Notes: a model not told the origin generated them from the letters alone. A stretch of DNA of 25,303 nucleotides from Pullibacteroides sp964436335 (GCA_964436335.1 CAYTCD010000019.1:1-25303); one strand, 5' to 3'. Counted from the stretch's first letter, positions 16,961 to 25,303 are shown. A program made the numbers and translations.

Positions 16961-18268
16961 CTACCGCCCCAACATCCATTTCCAGGCAGCCACCACCTTT
17001 ATCTGGGCTTCGTTCTGTTGAATAAGACCTTCTTCGTTGAGGGTTATGATGCATAAGTTGTGGCATCCTGTGGCCTTGGCGGCGGCAAGGATTCCGTTTA
17101 CTTCCCGTTTGCGCGTGCCTTCATCCGACATATCCCAACATACTTGAATCAGTTGGTTCACTTCTCCGTTTTGTTGAAGCACGAAATCGCATTCGGCCAA
17201 CGTTTCCTGAAAATAAGAAATCTTTTCGGACGGCCCGAGGTTCCGATGGAGATGTAAAAGCACCGTGTTTTCGAGCAATTTGCCGTTATCATCGCTTTGA
17301 GGCAGCAATACGGCGCTACGCAAGCCATTGTCGATGCAGTAATATTTGGGCAAAGCCTTCTGTTCTTTTGCCAACGAATGTTCGTATTTCGGTATCCGTA
17401 TAAACAGGAACGTATCGGTAATATGGTTGGCCCAACGATATAGGTCGTCTTTACCTATCTTCAATCCCTGCGATTTTATATCGTTGTATATCGAGAGTAT
17501 GGAAGTGGGCTTGGTGAGGTTGGCCATGATACGTTTTACAAAATAGCGCAGTACGGCGATATTGGATATCTGATAGTGTTCGGCGATATCTTTCAACAGC
17601 AAGGTATCGAAATAGCCGTGCAGCACCTTTAATTTCTCCGATTCGGAATCGGTGAGCACCACTTCCGGAAACGCGCTTGCATGCACATAGGTATCGAATG
17701 CGTTTTTTATTTTGGCTATCTCTTGCTCCAGATACCCTGAGGTAGAAATGTTCCTGAACCGGCAATATTCGTTGAACGAGAGGGGAAAGGTTTCGTATTC
17801 GAGCGGATAGCCGCGCAGGGCGGTGTTCAACTCGGTCGATAGCATGGTGGCGTTGCTTCCGCACACGTAGATGTTTTGGCAATACGTTTTGTACAGACGG
17901 AGTACAAAATATTCCCAATCCTTGATGATTTGGATTTCATCAAAAAACATATGCACTTCGGCGATGGGGATTTCGGGAAACATCTCCATATAGGCGGCGA
18001 TGATGTCATCGAAATCACTGGAATCCATATTGTTAAGACGTTCATCATCGAATCCGAGCCATAGTATCTTTTCGGCCGGCACGCCCTGTTGCAATAGGCT
18101 ATTGATGGCAATCATCATCATCGTGGATTTTCCGCAACGGCGAACGCCCGGAATCGTGATGATTTTTCGTTTGTCCGTAGGCAATTCGGCATCCCGAGGA
18201 ATTACCTTAAAGGGCATTTCCTGCTGTTTAAGGGTTATCAACGATTTGATTACGTCTTTATTTACCAT
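16961..18268 (-). CDS. AAA-type ATPase with DUF4143-like C-terminal domain
   Basis: A 435-residue P-loop ATPase. Walker A is GVRRCGKS (41-48), and Walker B with the following glutamate is MFFDEI (107-112). The C-terminal region contains SYFQETLAECDFVLQ...LIQVCWDMSD, like the nuclease-fold tail typical of this large family of chromosomal AAA ATPases, which is often expanded in Bacteroidota. No function is firmly established for most members. The gene has a palindrome-rich promoter region. It is followed by the remnant of another ATPase upstream on the chromosome, so the spot seems to accumulate such genes. Confidence 0.88.
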   Translation of the reverse strand: MVNKDVIKSLITLKQQEMPFKVIPRDAELPTDKRKIITIPGVRRCGKSTMMMIAINSLLQQGVPAEKILWLGFDDERLNNMDSSDFDDIIAAYMEMFPEIPIAEVHMFFDEIQIIKDWEYFVLRLYKTYCQNIYVCGSNATMLSTELNTALRGYPLEYETFPLSFNEYCRFRNISTSGYLEQEIAKIKNAFDTYVHASAFPEVVLTDSESEKLKVLHGYFDTLLLKDIAEHYQISNIAVLRYFVKRIMANLTKPTSILSIYNDIKSQGLKIGKDDLYRWANHITDTFLFIRIPKYEHSLAKEQKALPKYYCIDNGLRSAVLLPQSDDNGKLLENTVLLHLHRNLGPSEKISYFQETLAECDFVLQQNGEVNQLIQVCWDMSDEGTRKREVNGILAAAKATGCHNLCIITLNEEGLIQQNEAQIKVVAAWKWMLGR

Positions 18269-18270
18269 TG

Positions 18271-18320
18271 TTTCCTAAAATTTAGGACAAAAATACAAAA
18301 AGTTTCCTAAAAAAAAGGAA
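18271..18320 (-). promoter_or_regulatory. ATPase promoter embedded in two palindromes (candidate operator)
   Basis: The minus-strand -7 element TATTTTTG (18295-18288) lies between a perfect 7+1+7 palindrome TCCTAAAATTTAGGA (18273-18287) and a second dyad TTCCT...AGGAA (18304-18320). Both begin with TTTCCTAAA (18271-18279 and 18303-18311), 32 bp apart. The first palindrome covers the inferred transcription start, as expected for an autoregulatory operator. Confidence 0.55.
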
Positions 18321-18395
18321 GCATCAGCGTTCAAACCGTATTCATGGTTTCGATTTTTCTGTTTGCAAAGATAAGTAGATGCCATTCGAAATCCG

Positions 18396-18703
18396 TTACG
18401 CCAACCCCGAAATATCTACTTTGTAGTAACCGGGGGTGGGGGTTTTCTTTTCGAGGAACATGGCCATATAGATGGGCGCGTAGATGATTTTACCGCTTAG
18501 ATGCAGGTTGCCGTTGTAAAAGACAATGGCTTCCGGCAGGTCGTATTCGCCGCGTCCGGATTCTCCACGAAATGTTTGAAAGACATGCCGAACGTCCGGA
18601 TCGAAAACGTCTTTCCGGTCTGACGGGCACCCGTCAACAAGAGCGCATTTTGCGAATTTTTATAGTAATTTTCTAAGTATTTTAAAATCTTTCTATTAAT
18701 CAT
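18396..18703 (-). pseudogene. Remnant of a second AAA/DUF4143-type ATPase
   Basis: The N-terminal part starts at ATG 18703 (MINRKILKYLENYYKN...) with an intact Walker A GARQTGKT. After about 50 codons the frame runs into nonsense. In another minus-strand frame the sequence continues with LPEAIVFYNGNLHLSGK, then IIYAPIYMAMFLEK, and ends at a TAA at 18398-18396, which is how the C-terminus of these ATPases looks. The two ends are thus preserved and the middle (several hundred residues) is deleted, joined near 18560 out of frame. It is a subfamily different from the intact neighbour. Confidence 0.75.
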
Positions 18704-18709
18704 CTGTAC

Positions 18710-18789
18710 GCCACTTTTCCAAGGAAAAAGTGGGCGTTTTTTGCCGCTTTTCCAAGGTCTTTAGATGTCGTTTCTGCCGTTTTTCCAAG
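18710..18789 (+). repeat. Three 14-bp repeats at exact 33-bp spacing
   Basis: GCCACTTTTCCAAG (18710), GCCGCTTTTCCAAG (18743) and GCCGTTTTTCCAAG (18776). They lie between the ATPase remnant and the end of the tolC-like gene. The first copy also forms a near-perfect hairpin with GGAAAAAGTGG at 18723-18733, followed after GCG by TTTTTT. No gene in this stretch. Confidence 0.65.
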
Positions 18790-18804
18790 AATCAACGGAT
18801 TCTT

Positions 18805-20379
18805 TTATTTCCCTCCCGGAATCTCATTGGCTTCCTGGATGGGGGAGGGCAGGACTTCCTTAGGCTCCTTTTCGGCTTTCTTGGACTCCTTCGCCGCCTT
18901 GATGATTTTGCCCTTCTGCAGGTCGATCACCACTTCGCCCGATTGGTATTGCCCCGTGGCGTGCAGGTATTCCATACGCTTGAGCACGTAGTTGGTGTAG
19001 TCGTTGGCGTATTGGTCGCGGCTTTGGTGCAGGAGGCTTTCGGCATTGAGCAGTTCGGTCATCGTGGCCGTTCCCGCCTGATAGGCGTCGTGCTGCATGC
19101 GGTAGTTCTCGGTGGCGGTTTCAATCGAAAGCTTGGAGATTTCCACCTGATTGTAGTATTCCTCCAGTTGGTTGTAGAGCTGCTGCATCTGCACCGTCAG
19201 GAGTTCCCCCGCGTTGTCGCGCGTGTTTTCGGCCGCCTGCAGGGCCAGGTTCGCCTTTTTCATCTTCAGGCCGCCGCCCCACCATTTAGTGATGGGCACG
19301 TGAACCGCCGCCGTTCCGAACCAGAACGAGCGGTCGATGTTGTTCAGAAAGTTGTGGTAGGCAAAACCGCCGCCCACCATGACGTTGGGCAGGTTTTCCC
19401 CCAGGGCGAGGCGTTTGCGCAGGCGCGAGGCTTCCACGCTTTTTTCGAGCATGCGGAAGTTGAGGTTGTTGTTCAGCGCCGCCTGATGGTCGGTGCGGTA
19501 AGCCTCGGGCAAAACCAGCAGGTCTTCGTCCATCGTAACGATATCAAAACTGTCCACCGTGATGCCGATATACTGCCCCAGCACCATTTTGGTAAGGTTG
19601 ATGCCGTTCCGTACCTGGATAAGCCCGCTTTTGACCTGATTGGCCTTGAGCGTTACCTGCAATTGGTCGTTGCGGCTCTTGACACCTGCCGAAACGGCTT
19701 CCGTCACGTCTCCGCTCAGATTGCCGAGCAGGCTGTCCATGCTCATCACCGTCTTTTCCTTTTCGCGCAGGTTGAGCAGCTGGCGGTAGTATTTCTCCAC
19801 GGTCAGCAACACTTCGTCGTGGCTTTGTTGCAATTGGTAGGTCTTTACCTGTTCGCCCACCTTGTAGAGTTTCTGCGCGTTGATAATCTGCATGCCCATA
19901 AACACCGGTTGCACGGCGGTAACCGAAGCGCCCAGCCCCTTGTCGAGAACCTCCACCTGCTTGTGGCTGAGGTTGTTGAAGTTGTCGATGCCCTGCATGA
20001 GCTCGCCTATCTTTCCTTGGCTCATGATTTCTTGAAGCAGTGTCTGCACCGAGGGCGGCAGGCTTCCTATAAAATCGGGCGAAAGGGTAGGGATGGTGGG
20101 CAGGTTCACAAAATCGCCCAATTCTCCACCCAAGATGCCTTTATCGGCGATGAAACCGATGCCGGTGGCCTGGATGGAAGGAAAGAACTTGGCGATGTTG
20201 GCCTGGCGGTCGGCTTTGGCCATATCCGCTTCCAGACGCGCGTTTTTCATCTTGACATTGTTCGCCAAGGCAAGTTCCTGACATTCCTGCAACGAGAGTT
20301 GGCGAGGTTGGGCACAGAGTGAACCGGCGAACAAAGTGGCCGCCAGACCCCAACCGAATATGATGTTGCTTTTTTTCAT
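18805..20379 (-). CDS. TolC-family outer-membrane efflux protein
   Basis: A 524-residue outer-membrane channel for tripartite efflux. It has a Sec signal peptide (KKSN, a hydrophobic core, then SLCAQ with cleavage near residues 23-24), LSLQECQELALANNVKMKN at the mature N-terminus as in TolC-like repeats, and a second helical repeat half (DQLQVTLKANQVK; ETATENYRMQHDAYQAGTATM; TELLNAESLLHQSRDQY). It has a lysine- and glutamate-rich tail. It starts one base after the stop of the RND gene and is third in the operon. The long open frame on the opposite strand is a shadow. Confidence 0.93.
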   Translation of the reverse strand: MKKSNIIFGWGLAATLFAGSLCAQPRQLSLQECQELALANNVKMKNARLEADMAKADRQANIAKFFPSIQATGIGFIADKGILGGELGDFVNLPTIPTLSPDFIGSLPPSVQTLLQEIMSQGKIGELMQGIDNFNNLSHKQVEVLDKGLGASVTAVQPVFMGMQIINAQKLYKVGEQVKTYQLQQSHDEVLLTVEKYYRQLLNLREKEKTVMSMDSLLGNLSGDVTEAVSAGVKSRNDQLQVTLKANQVKSGLIQVRNGINLTKMVLGQYIGITVDSFDIVTMDEDLLVLPEAYRTDHQAALNNNLNFRMLEKSVEASRLRKRLALGENLPNVMVGGGFAYHNFLNNIDRSFWFGTAAVHVPITKWWGGGLKMKKANLALQAAENTRDNAGELLTVQMQQLYNQLEEYYNQVEISKLSIETATENYRMQHDAYQAGTATMTELLNAESLLHQSRDQYANDYTNYVLKRMEYLHATGQYQSGEVVIDLQKGKIIKAAKESKKAEKEPKEVLPSPIQEANEIPGGK

Positions 20380-20380
20380 C

Positions 20381-23300
20381 TTAGTTCATATTTAAAACTG
20401 CGGAAACCGTTTGCTGGGAGGCGGCTTTGTCGGAATGGCGAAAAACCAGCCAATAGGAAACGGGCAGAACGGTAACCACCAAGACCATCGAGATAAGCGA
20501 ACCGAAGCAGATAACCGCCCCCATCGGAGACCACAGTCCGCTGCCGCCCAGAATCATGGGCACAACTCCCATCGAAGCCGCCGCCGATGTAAGGAAGATG
20601 GGGCGCATACGCCGTTGGGCCGAATGCACGGCGGCCTGATAGACGCTCATTCCCTCGTGAGCCCGCAGTTGTTGCGCGTAATCGAGCATGATGATGCCGT
20701 TGCGCACCAGAATCCCCATCAGCGAAACAAATCCCAAGATGGCCGTGAGACTGAAATCCTTGTTCAGGATCCACAATCCGAAGAATCCCCCGAAAACGCA
20801 CAGGGCAATGGAGCAAAGCACCAGCAAGGCCATGTTGATCTGCTTGAAATGGAACAGCAGGATAAAGAAGATGATGGCGATGGCGATGCAAAGCCCGCTC
20901 AGGATGCGCGGGATATTGTTCTGGTCTATTTCGCGCGCGCCTCCGTACGAAACGGAAATGCTCTCGGGAATGTCGATCTGTTGGAGCTGTCTATCTACCG
21001 CGTTGGTGCGGTTGGTGGTGTTGTAGCCGCGAACCACGTCTGCCGAAACGGTAAGCGTGCGCACGCCGTTCTTATGCACGATGTTGCCGTCTGTCCAGTC
21101 GGGGGTGATGTTGGCCACCTGCCGCAGGGGAACGGGCTGTCCGCCGATCAGGGTGGGCAGGAATCCGTTGTTGACATCGGTCAGGTTGGCGGGGTGATCC
21201 CGGTCAGACTTGATGACCACTTTGATCGGATAGTCACCGTCCCAAAGCGTGGTGATGGGCACCCCGTCGCCCATCTGCAGCGCGATGGTGGCCGAAAGCA
21301 AGGTTTTGTTGATGCCCAGTCGGTTGGCTTCATCCTTGTTGATATCCACGTTGATGCCCGGCAGCGAGCCGTCGGAAGACAGGCGCACCATGCAGAGCCC
21401 TTCGGTACGGCGCATGATCTGCGCGATGCTGTCGGCCGTTTTCTTTAGTTCCCCCAAATCGTTGCCGCTCAACCGAACCTCGATCGGGCTGGCGGCTTCC
21501 GAATAGTCCATCTGTTTAAAACGGATCTGCGCCAAGGGGAAATAATCGGTGTAGCGGTTGGCGTATTCGTCCAGCAGCTGTTCGGTGGCCTTGGGGTTCA
21601 CGGTGTTGACGATGAACTGGGCAAAGTTGCTGCCCCCGATCTGGGGTGCGTAAGTGGTATGGAAACGGGGCGAGCCGCTTCCCACGAATTTGGTGATGTA
21701 AGCCACGCGCGGGTCGGTCTGGAGAATGCTTTCCATGCTGTCGGCGATACGCGCCGTGGTTTCGAGCGCGGTTCCGGCCGGCAGGTAGAATTCAACGGCG
21801 AACTGGTTGCGCTCCGCCGTAGGGAAAAGCCGTTGCGGCAGGCGCGTCATGATGAAAAAGCCCAGTGCCACCGAGAAGAAACCTACGCCCAATGTCAGGC
21901 CGGGGCGTTTGAAGCATCCGGCCAGCAGTCTTTCGTAATGTTTCTGCACGATGTCCAAAAACGACTTGCGTTGCTTTTTCTTTTCGGCCGCCGCCTGTTG
22001 AAGCCCCTTGCGGATAAAGCGGTATTGCAGGTAGGGCACCAGCAGCACCGCCACCAGCAGCGACAGCCCCAGGGTAATGATGATGGCCCAGGGGAAAGAC
22101 AGGATAAAGTCTTTGAACATTCCTTTGAACGTAAAGAGGAAAGGAATGAAAGTGATGCTGATGGCAAGGGTCGCGCTCAGAATGGAGATAAAGAATTCCT
22201 TGGCGCTGCTTGCCGCCGCCTGCCAACGGGGAACTCCCTCGTCCAGGCGTTCCATATAGCAGTCAACGATCACCACCGAATTATCCACAATCATCCCCAA
22301 GGTAACGATCAGAGCCGCCAGGGTAACCGTGTTGAGTTCGATGCCGCAAAGGAAAAACACGCCCAAACTCATAAAGATGGTGATGGGAATCGTAACGGCC
22401 GAAACCATCGCCATGCGCAAGGGCATCAGCAGCACGACCACCAGCACCACCGCCAGGATGGCGATGAGCAGTTCGCGTAAGAAGTTCACCACCGATTCCC
22501 TGACCACATGGCTTTGGTCGGTAACGCACGAAAACGTTACGTCAGGCGGCAGCTGGCTTTGGTATTCGGCAATGATTTTCTTGGCGTCGCGCCCCATTTT
22601 CACGATGTTGTAGCCCTGCCGCAGCTCAATCGACATCAGCACGCATTTGGTACCGTCCGTTTCGATATAGGAGGAAGGGTGGGCGTATTCCCGTTCAATG
22701 CGCGCCACGTCTTTGAGGCGCACCACATTTCCGAGCGGGTCGGCATACACGATCTGTTCGGCGATATCCCTTTCGGAAGCGAACGATTGGGAGATATGGA
22801 TAGGCGCCACGAAAGCATCGTTTTCCACCTTGCCGCTCAGCGTGGTGAAGCCTTGCGAGAACAGGCGCGCCGAAAGGGTAGGCATCCCCATGCCGTAATG
22901 CGCCAGTTTGGCCTGGTCCAGATAAACCGTGAGCTGTTCGGATTGCGAACCCACCCGGCTTATCTTGCTGATGGCTTCGATATTGCGCAGTCGTTCTTCC
23001 AGCGCGTCCAAGTATTCGTCTAATTCGCGGTAGGTCTTGTCGGTGGAAGACAGGGTGTAGAGCAACGAAGATGTTTCGCCGAAATCATCCATCGCCAGCA
23101 GGGCCAGCACCCCTTGCGGCAGTTTGGTCTTGAACGCCTGCAAGCCATGCTTGAACTTGGCCCAGAAGTCGTTCTTTTCGGCCGTGCCGATGGTTTCGTT
23201 CAGGCGCAGCATCACCACCGCCATGCCGTCGCGGCAGTAGGTGTAGGTACCTTCTTTATCCACCTCCTTGTACGAGAAGATGAAATTTTCCAGCGGTTTG

Positions 23301-23500
23301 GCCAATTGCGCCTCTATCTGGGCGGAAGTGGTGCCCGGATAGACGGCCACGACCACGCCCTGGCGTATCGTAAAGCCCGGAAATTCCTGTTTGGGCATGA
23401 TTTTGAGCGAATACGCCCCGAAAATCATCATGAGCACCACCACTAAAATCACGATTTGGCGGTGACTCATGGCCCATTCTATAACGCCTCCTTTTTTCAT
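20381..23500 (-). CDS. RND-family efflux transporter (HAE-type inner-membrane pump)
   Basis: A 1,039-residue proton-driven pump. It shows TM1 at about 13-33 (QIVILVVVLMMIFGAYSL), then a large periplasmic domain beginning MPKQEFPGF, a central membrane bundle with TM4 motif GMIVDNSVVIVD, the second periplasmic domain after MTRLPQRLFP, and a final membrane bundle with GFVSLMGILVRNGIIMLDY. TM4 has Asp-Asn where AcrB has Asp-Asp, a common variant. Its stop is one base before the tolC-like ATG, and it starts three bases after the adaptor stop. The substrate is unknown (drugs, bile salts or metabolites). Confidence 0.94.
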   Translation of the reverse strand: MKKGGVIEWAMSHRQIVILVVVLMMIFGAYSLKIMPKQEFPGFTIRQGVVVAVYPGTTSAQIEAQLAKPLENFIFSYKEVDKEGTYTYCRDGMAVVMLRLNETIGTAEKNDFWAKFKHGLQAFKTKLPQGVLALLAMDDFGETSSLLYTLSSTDKTYRELDEYLDALEERLRNIEAISKISRVGSQSEQLTVYLDQAKLAHYGMGMPTLSARLFSQGFTTLSGKVENDAFVAPIHISQSFASERDIAEQIVYADPLGNVVRLKDVARIEREYAHPSSYIETDGTKCVLMSIELRQGYNIVKMGRDAKKIIAEYQSQLPPDVTFSCVTDQSHVVRESVVNFLRELLIAILAVVLVVVLLMPLRMAMVSAVTIPITIFMSLGVFFLCGIELNTVTLAALIVTLGMIVDNSVVIVDCYMERLDEGVPRWQAAASSAKEFFISILSATLAISITFIPFLFTFKGMFKDFILSFPWAIIITLGLSLLVAVLLVPYLQYRFIRKGLQQAAAEKKKQRKSFLDIVQKHYERLLAGCFKRPGLTLGVGFFSVALGFFIMTRLPQRLFPTAERNQFAVEFYLPAGTALETTARIADSMESILQTDPRVAYITKFVGSGSPRFHTTYAPQIGGSNFAQFIVNTVNPKATEQLLDEYANRYTDYFPLAQIRFKQMDYSEAASPIEVRLSGNDLGELKKTADSIAQIMRRTEGLCMVRLSSDGSLPGINVDINKDEANRLGINKTLLSATIALQMGDGVPITTLWDGDYPIKVVIKSDRDHPANLTDVNNGFLPTLIGGQPVPLRQVANITPDWTDGNIVHKNGVRTLTVSADVVRGYNTTNRTNAVDRQLQQIDIPESISVSYGGAREIDQNNIPRILSGLCIAIAIIFFILLFHFKQINMALLVLCSIALCVFGGFFGLWILNKDFSLTAILGFVSLMGILVRNGIIMLDYAQQLRAHEGMSVYQAAVHSAQRRMRPIFLTSAAASMGVVPMILGGSGLWSPMGAVICFGSLISMVLVVTVLPVSYWLVFRHSDKAASQQTVSAVLNMN

Positions 23501-23503
23501 GGC

Positions 23504-24541
23504 TTATTTTTCGATTACGTTGGAACCTTCGCTCACTTTCTGCGAGCCTTCCACAATCAGTTTTTCCCCGCCGTCCAGGCCGTTGGTCACCAAGGTGCCG
23601 TTTTCGGTGAGTCCGCCCACGGTAATGATGCGTTTGGTGGCCATGCCGTTGCGCACCAGCCATACGAAAGCCTGCCCGGCGTAGTCTATCTGCACGCACG
23701 AGTTGGGGATGACGATGCCGGCGAGGTGGTTGTTTTCTTCCTTGATGTCCACCTTGCAAACCATACCCGGCATCAGTTCGTGTTCCGGATTCTCAATGGC
23801 GATCTTAACGTTGTAGGTACGCGAAATCGGGTTGGCGGTCACGCTCTTTTCGGTTATCCTGCCCGAAAATTTCTTGTTTTTCAAGGCGGGCACCACCAAA
23901 GACGCCTCCTGGCCGATACGGGTGTCGGCGATTTCGTTTTCCGGCACGGGAATCTTGACGTTGACCCGGTCGATGGTGACGATTTTCATCACCGGCGCTC
24001 CCGGCAGCACGGTAACGCCCGTTTCTATCTTCTTGTCGGCGATGATGCCGTCGAAAGGCGCTTTGAGCACGGCGTTCTCTAAATTTTTACGGGCGATGCC
24101 TTCCATGGCGGAAGCCTGTTGCAGTTTGGTCTGCACTTCCGTCCACTGTATTTCGGTCAGGCTGCCTTTTTTGTGGAGCTGTTCGTAGCGTTTATAAGCA
24201 TCTTTGGCCTGTTTGAGCGTGGAAAGGGCGGCCTCGTACGCGTTTTGGAGCGAAACGGGATCCAGTTCCGCCAGTTTCTGGCCTTTCTTTACACTCATGC
24301 CGTCGGAAACATACACCTGCCGGATGCTGCCTGCCGCCTGAAAACTCAGCGAGGCCGAAGACTCTTCTTCCACCGTGCCCGAATAATTCTGTTCATAGTG
24401 CGAACGCGAATCCGAAACCGTCATGACCCGCACCGTCGTGCCCGCAGGGAGAGGGGTAATTGTTCTCTTTTCTTTGCAGGACGGAAGCAAAAGGAGCAGC
24501 ATCGCTCCCGCCGCCCCTAACAAAAGGCCTTTCTTTTCCAT
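23504..24541 (-). CDS. Periplasmic adaptor (membrane fusion protein) lipoprotein of the RND pump
   Basis: A 345-residue adaptor linking the RND pump to the outer-membrane channel. The N-terminus MEKKGLLLGAAGAMLLLLLPSC is a lipoprotein signal with lipobox LPSC, so it is probably anchored to a membrane by lipid. SASLSFQAAGSIRQVYVSDG and LKAPFDGIIADKKIETGVTV are the two halves of the lipoyl-like domain, with a helical hairpin between them (residues about 90-150), then beta-barrel and membrane-proximal domains. It is the first gene of the three-gene operon, divergent from the AraC-like regulator. Confidence 0.94.
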   Translation of the reverse strand: MEKKGLLLGAAGAMLLLLLPSCKEKRTITPLPAGTTVRVMTVSDSRSHYEQNYSGTVEEESSASLSFQAAGSIRQVYVSDGMSVKKGQKLAELDPVSLQNAYEAALSTLKQAKDAYKRYEQLHKKGSLTEIQWTEVQTKLQQASAMEGIARKNLENAVLKAPFDGIIADKKIETGVTVLPGAPVMKIVTIDRVNVKIPVPENEIADTRIGQEASLVVPALKNKKFSGRITEKSVTANPISRTYNVKIAIENPEHELMPGMVCKVDIKEENNHLAGIVIPNSCVQIDYAGQAFVWLVRNGMATKRIITVGGLTENGTLVTNGLDGGEKLIVEGSQKVSEGSNVIEK

Positions 24542-24588
24542 GTTTATTCTACAATTACGATTGTTTGCAAATAACGATAAATGTAATG

Positions 24589-24620
24589 CAAAGGTAAGCG
24601 AGATGGAGGATTTGAAACAA
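24589..24620 (-). promoter_or_regulatory. Promoter of the efflux operon
   Basis: On the minus strand TTG (24620-24618), 21 bp, TACCTTTG (24596-24589). The leader would be about 40-45 nt. The -7 match is exact; the -33 match and spacing are weaker. Confidence 0.5.
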
Positions 24621-24653
24621 GGTTTGTTTTTCGTTAAGAATGGTCTGTTTTTC
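24621..24653 (+). promoter_or_regulatory. Candidate AraC-type operator: direct repeats at 21-bp spacing
   Basis: GGTTTGTTTTTC (24621-24632) and GGTCTGTTTTTC (24642-24653), 11 of 12 identical, start to start 21 bp, that is two helical turns. They sit between the divergent promoters of the efflux operon and the regulator, where a paired-site activator would bind. Confidence 0.5.
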
Positions 24654-24662
24654 CTTTTTTAA

Positions 24663-24694
24663 TTTGGTGAAAAACCTGCGATCGGGTATCTTTG
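24663..24694 (+). promoter_or_regulatory. Promoter of the AraC-like regulator gene
   Basis: TTTG (24663-24666), 20 bp, TATCTTTG (24687-24694). The predicted start lies near 24700, about 22 nt before ATG 24723. Confidence 0.7.
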
Positions 24695-24722
24695 CTTCTT
24701 GACAGAAACAAGAAAAACGCTT

Positions 24723-25303
24723 ATGACGGAGAATTTGCGTTCCGCTCCGGTCCGCTTGGACGGGGAAAGTTCCCATTTGGGCTATATCGGAGAAGAGGCG
24801 GTGATATTGAAGAACATGCGCCAGCTTGCCGTCTATCGTGCCGGTTCCCCGTCTTCGGAGATGTTGTTGCTGGCCCTTTGCACCAAAGGTTGTGTGCAGG
24901 TAGAAATAGACAACTACCATTATCAGGTGGACCGGGGAATGTTGGTGCTTATCCGTCCCGGTCAGGAGGTGCGGTTCAAGGAAATCAAGCCTCAGAGCGA
25001 CGGTATCGGTATCGCTTTCATGCAAAAGTTCATACAGGAGGCCCTGATCGCTTACAGCGATTTATGGCCCTTGCTGCTCGAATTGGAGAAAAAGCCCTGC
25101 GTCCGCCTGAATATGGGCGAAATACACACCTTGGCGCGGATTCACCGGCATTTGTTCGAGTCGAGTCATTTGCCCGACCATCCGTTTAAAACGGAGATGC
25201 TGCGTTCGCTCATGAACGCCATGCTGTATCAGGTGGCCATGATGACTTGAATTGCCCTGGCGTGCGGAGAAGGTGGACAAGGAGGAGTGGCTGAACGGGT
25301 ATG
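24723..25303 (+). CDS. AraC-like transcriptional regulator, N-terminal part, probable frameshift near 25240-25250
   Basis: From ATG 24723 the frame gives 175 residues and stops at TGA 25248-25250. It resembles the cupin-like sensor domain of AraC-family regulators: LLLALCTKGCVQVEID, then DRGMLVLIRPGQEVRFKEIKP. No helix-turn-helix is reached before the stop. Shifting by one base near 25246 gives a smooth continuation (LELPWRAEKVDKEEW, then LNGY) open to the window edge, as if the DNA-binding half lay beyond in another frame. It could be a real frameshift, a sequencing error, or a genuinely short protein. The longer TTG start at 24699 is rejected because it overlaps the promoter's start site. 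It probably controls the divergent efflux operon. Confidence 0.6.

Noticed and set aside
18730..20322. Long open frame (530 codons) on the plus strand
   Set aside because: It is antisense to the TolC-family gene, has low-complexity His/Val/Leu/Arg-rich translation and no family motifs; it arises from the GC-rich codons of the real gene.

Overview
The window reads as a chromosomal segment from a Bacteroidota (most likely Bacteroidales) bacterium. Three things point there: mreB/C/D and methylmalonyl-CoA mutase of Bacteroidota type, a lipoprotein-type efflux adaptor followed by RND and TolC genes, and above all the repeated occurrence of the group's promoter pattern (TTTG or TTG, about 19-20 bp, TAnnTTTG) upstream of genes on both strands. 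Only one clear Shine-Dalgarno sequence was noticed, which also fits. I do not assign a genus.

Layout. (1) 1-1847, minus: CCA tRNA nucleotidyltransferase followed by miaA (running off the left edge), two tRNA-maturation genes. (2) 1882-4365, plus: mreB-mreC-mreD, the rod-shape module, without the mrdA/rodA genes that often follow. (3) 4366-4592: three tandem copies of an approximately 86-bp hairpin-rich unit; the last copy carries the promoter pattern for the next gene. (4) 4652-7533, plus: methylmalonyl-CoA mutase large subunit and a PepE-type dipeptidase, ended by a strong hairpin terminator. (5) 7615-16927: a surface-glycan region with an IspD/TarI-like cytidylyltransferase, a GT14-type glycosyltransferase, a flippase, a GNT-I-like glycosyltransferase, a short-chain dehydrogenase, a TagD-like cytidylyltransferase, a LicD-family phosphotransferase and a GT4 glycosyltransferase. 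Inside it, an AbiEi/AbiEii toxin-antitoxin pair sits between two 111-bp copies of the 5' part of the GNT-I-like gene. (6) 16961-18703, minus: an intact AAA ATPase with a palindromic promoter region and the decayed remnant of a second ATPase of the same broad kind. (7) 18805-24541, minus: a tightly packed adaptor-RND-TolC tripartite efflux operon, divergent from (8) an AraC-like regulator that appears to be frameshifted close to the right edge.

Working together. The glycan region holds two different CTP-dependent nucleotidyltransferases, an SDR reductase and a LicD enzyme. This is the set expected for making a CDP-activated alditol (or similar) and transferring it as a phosphodiester onto a surface glycan, with the flippase exporting the lipid-linked glycan; the actual substrates cannot be read from sequence. 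The most unusual structures are the repeat-flanked AbiE module, which homologous recombination could delete while leaving a 5'-altered but promoter-bearing glycosyltransferase gene, and the hairpin array between mreD and the mutase gene.
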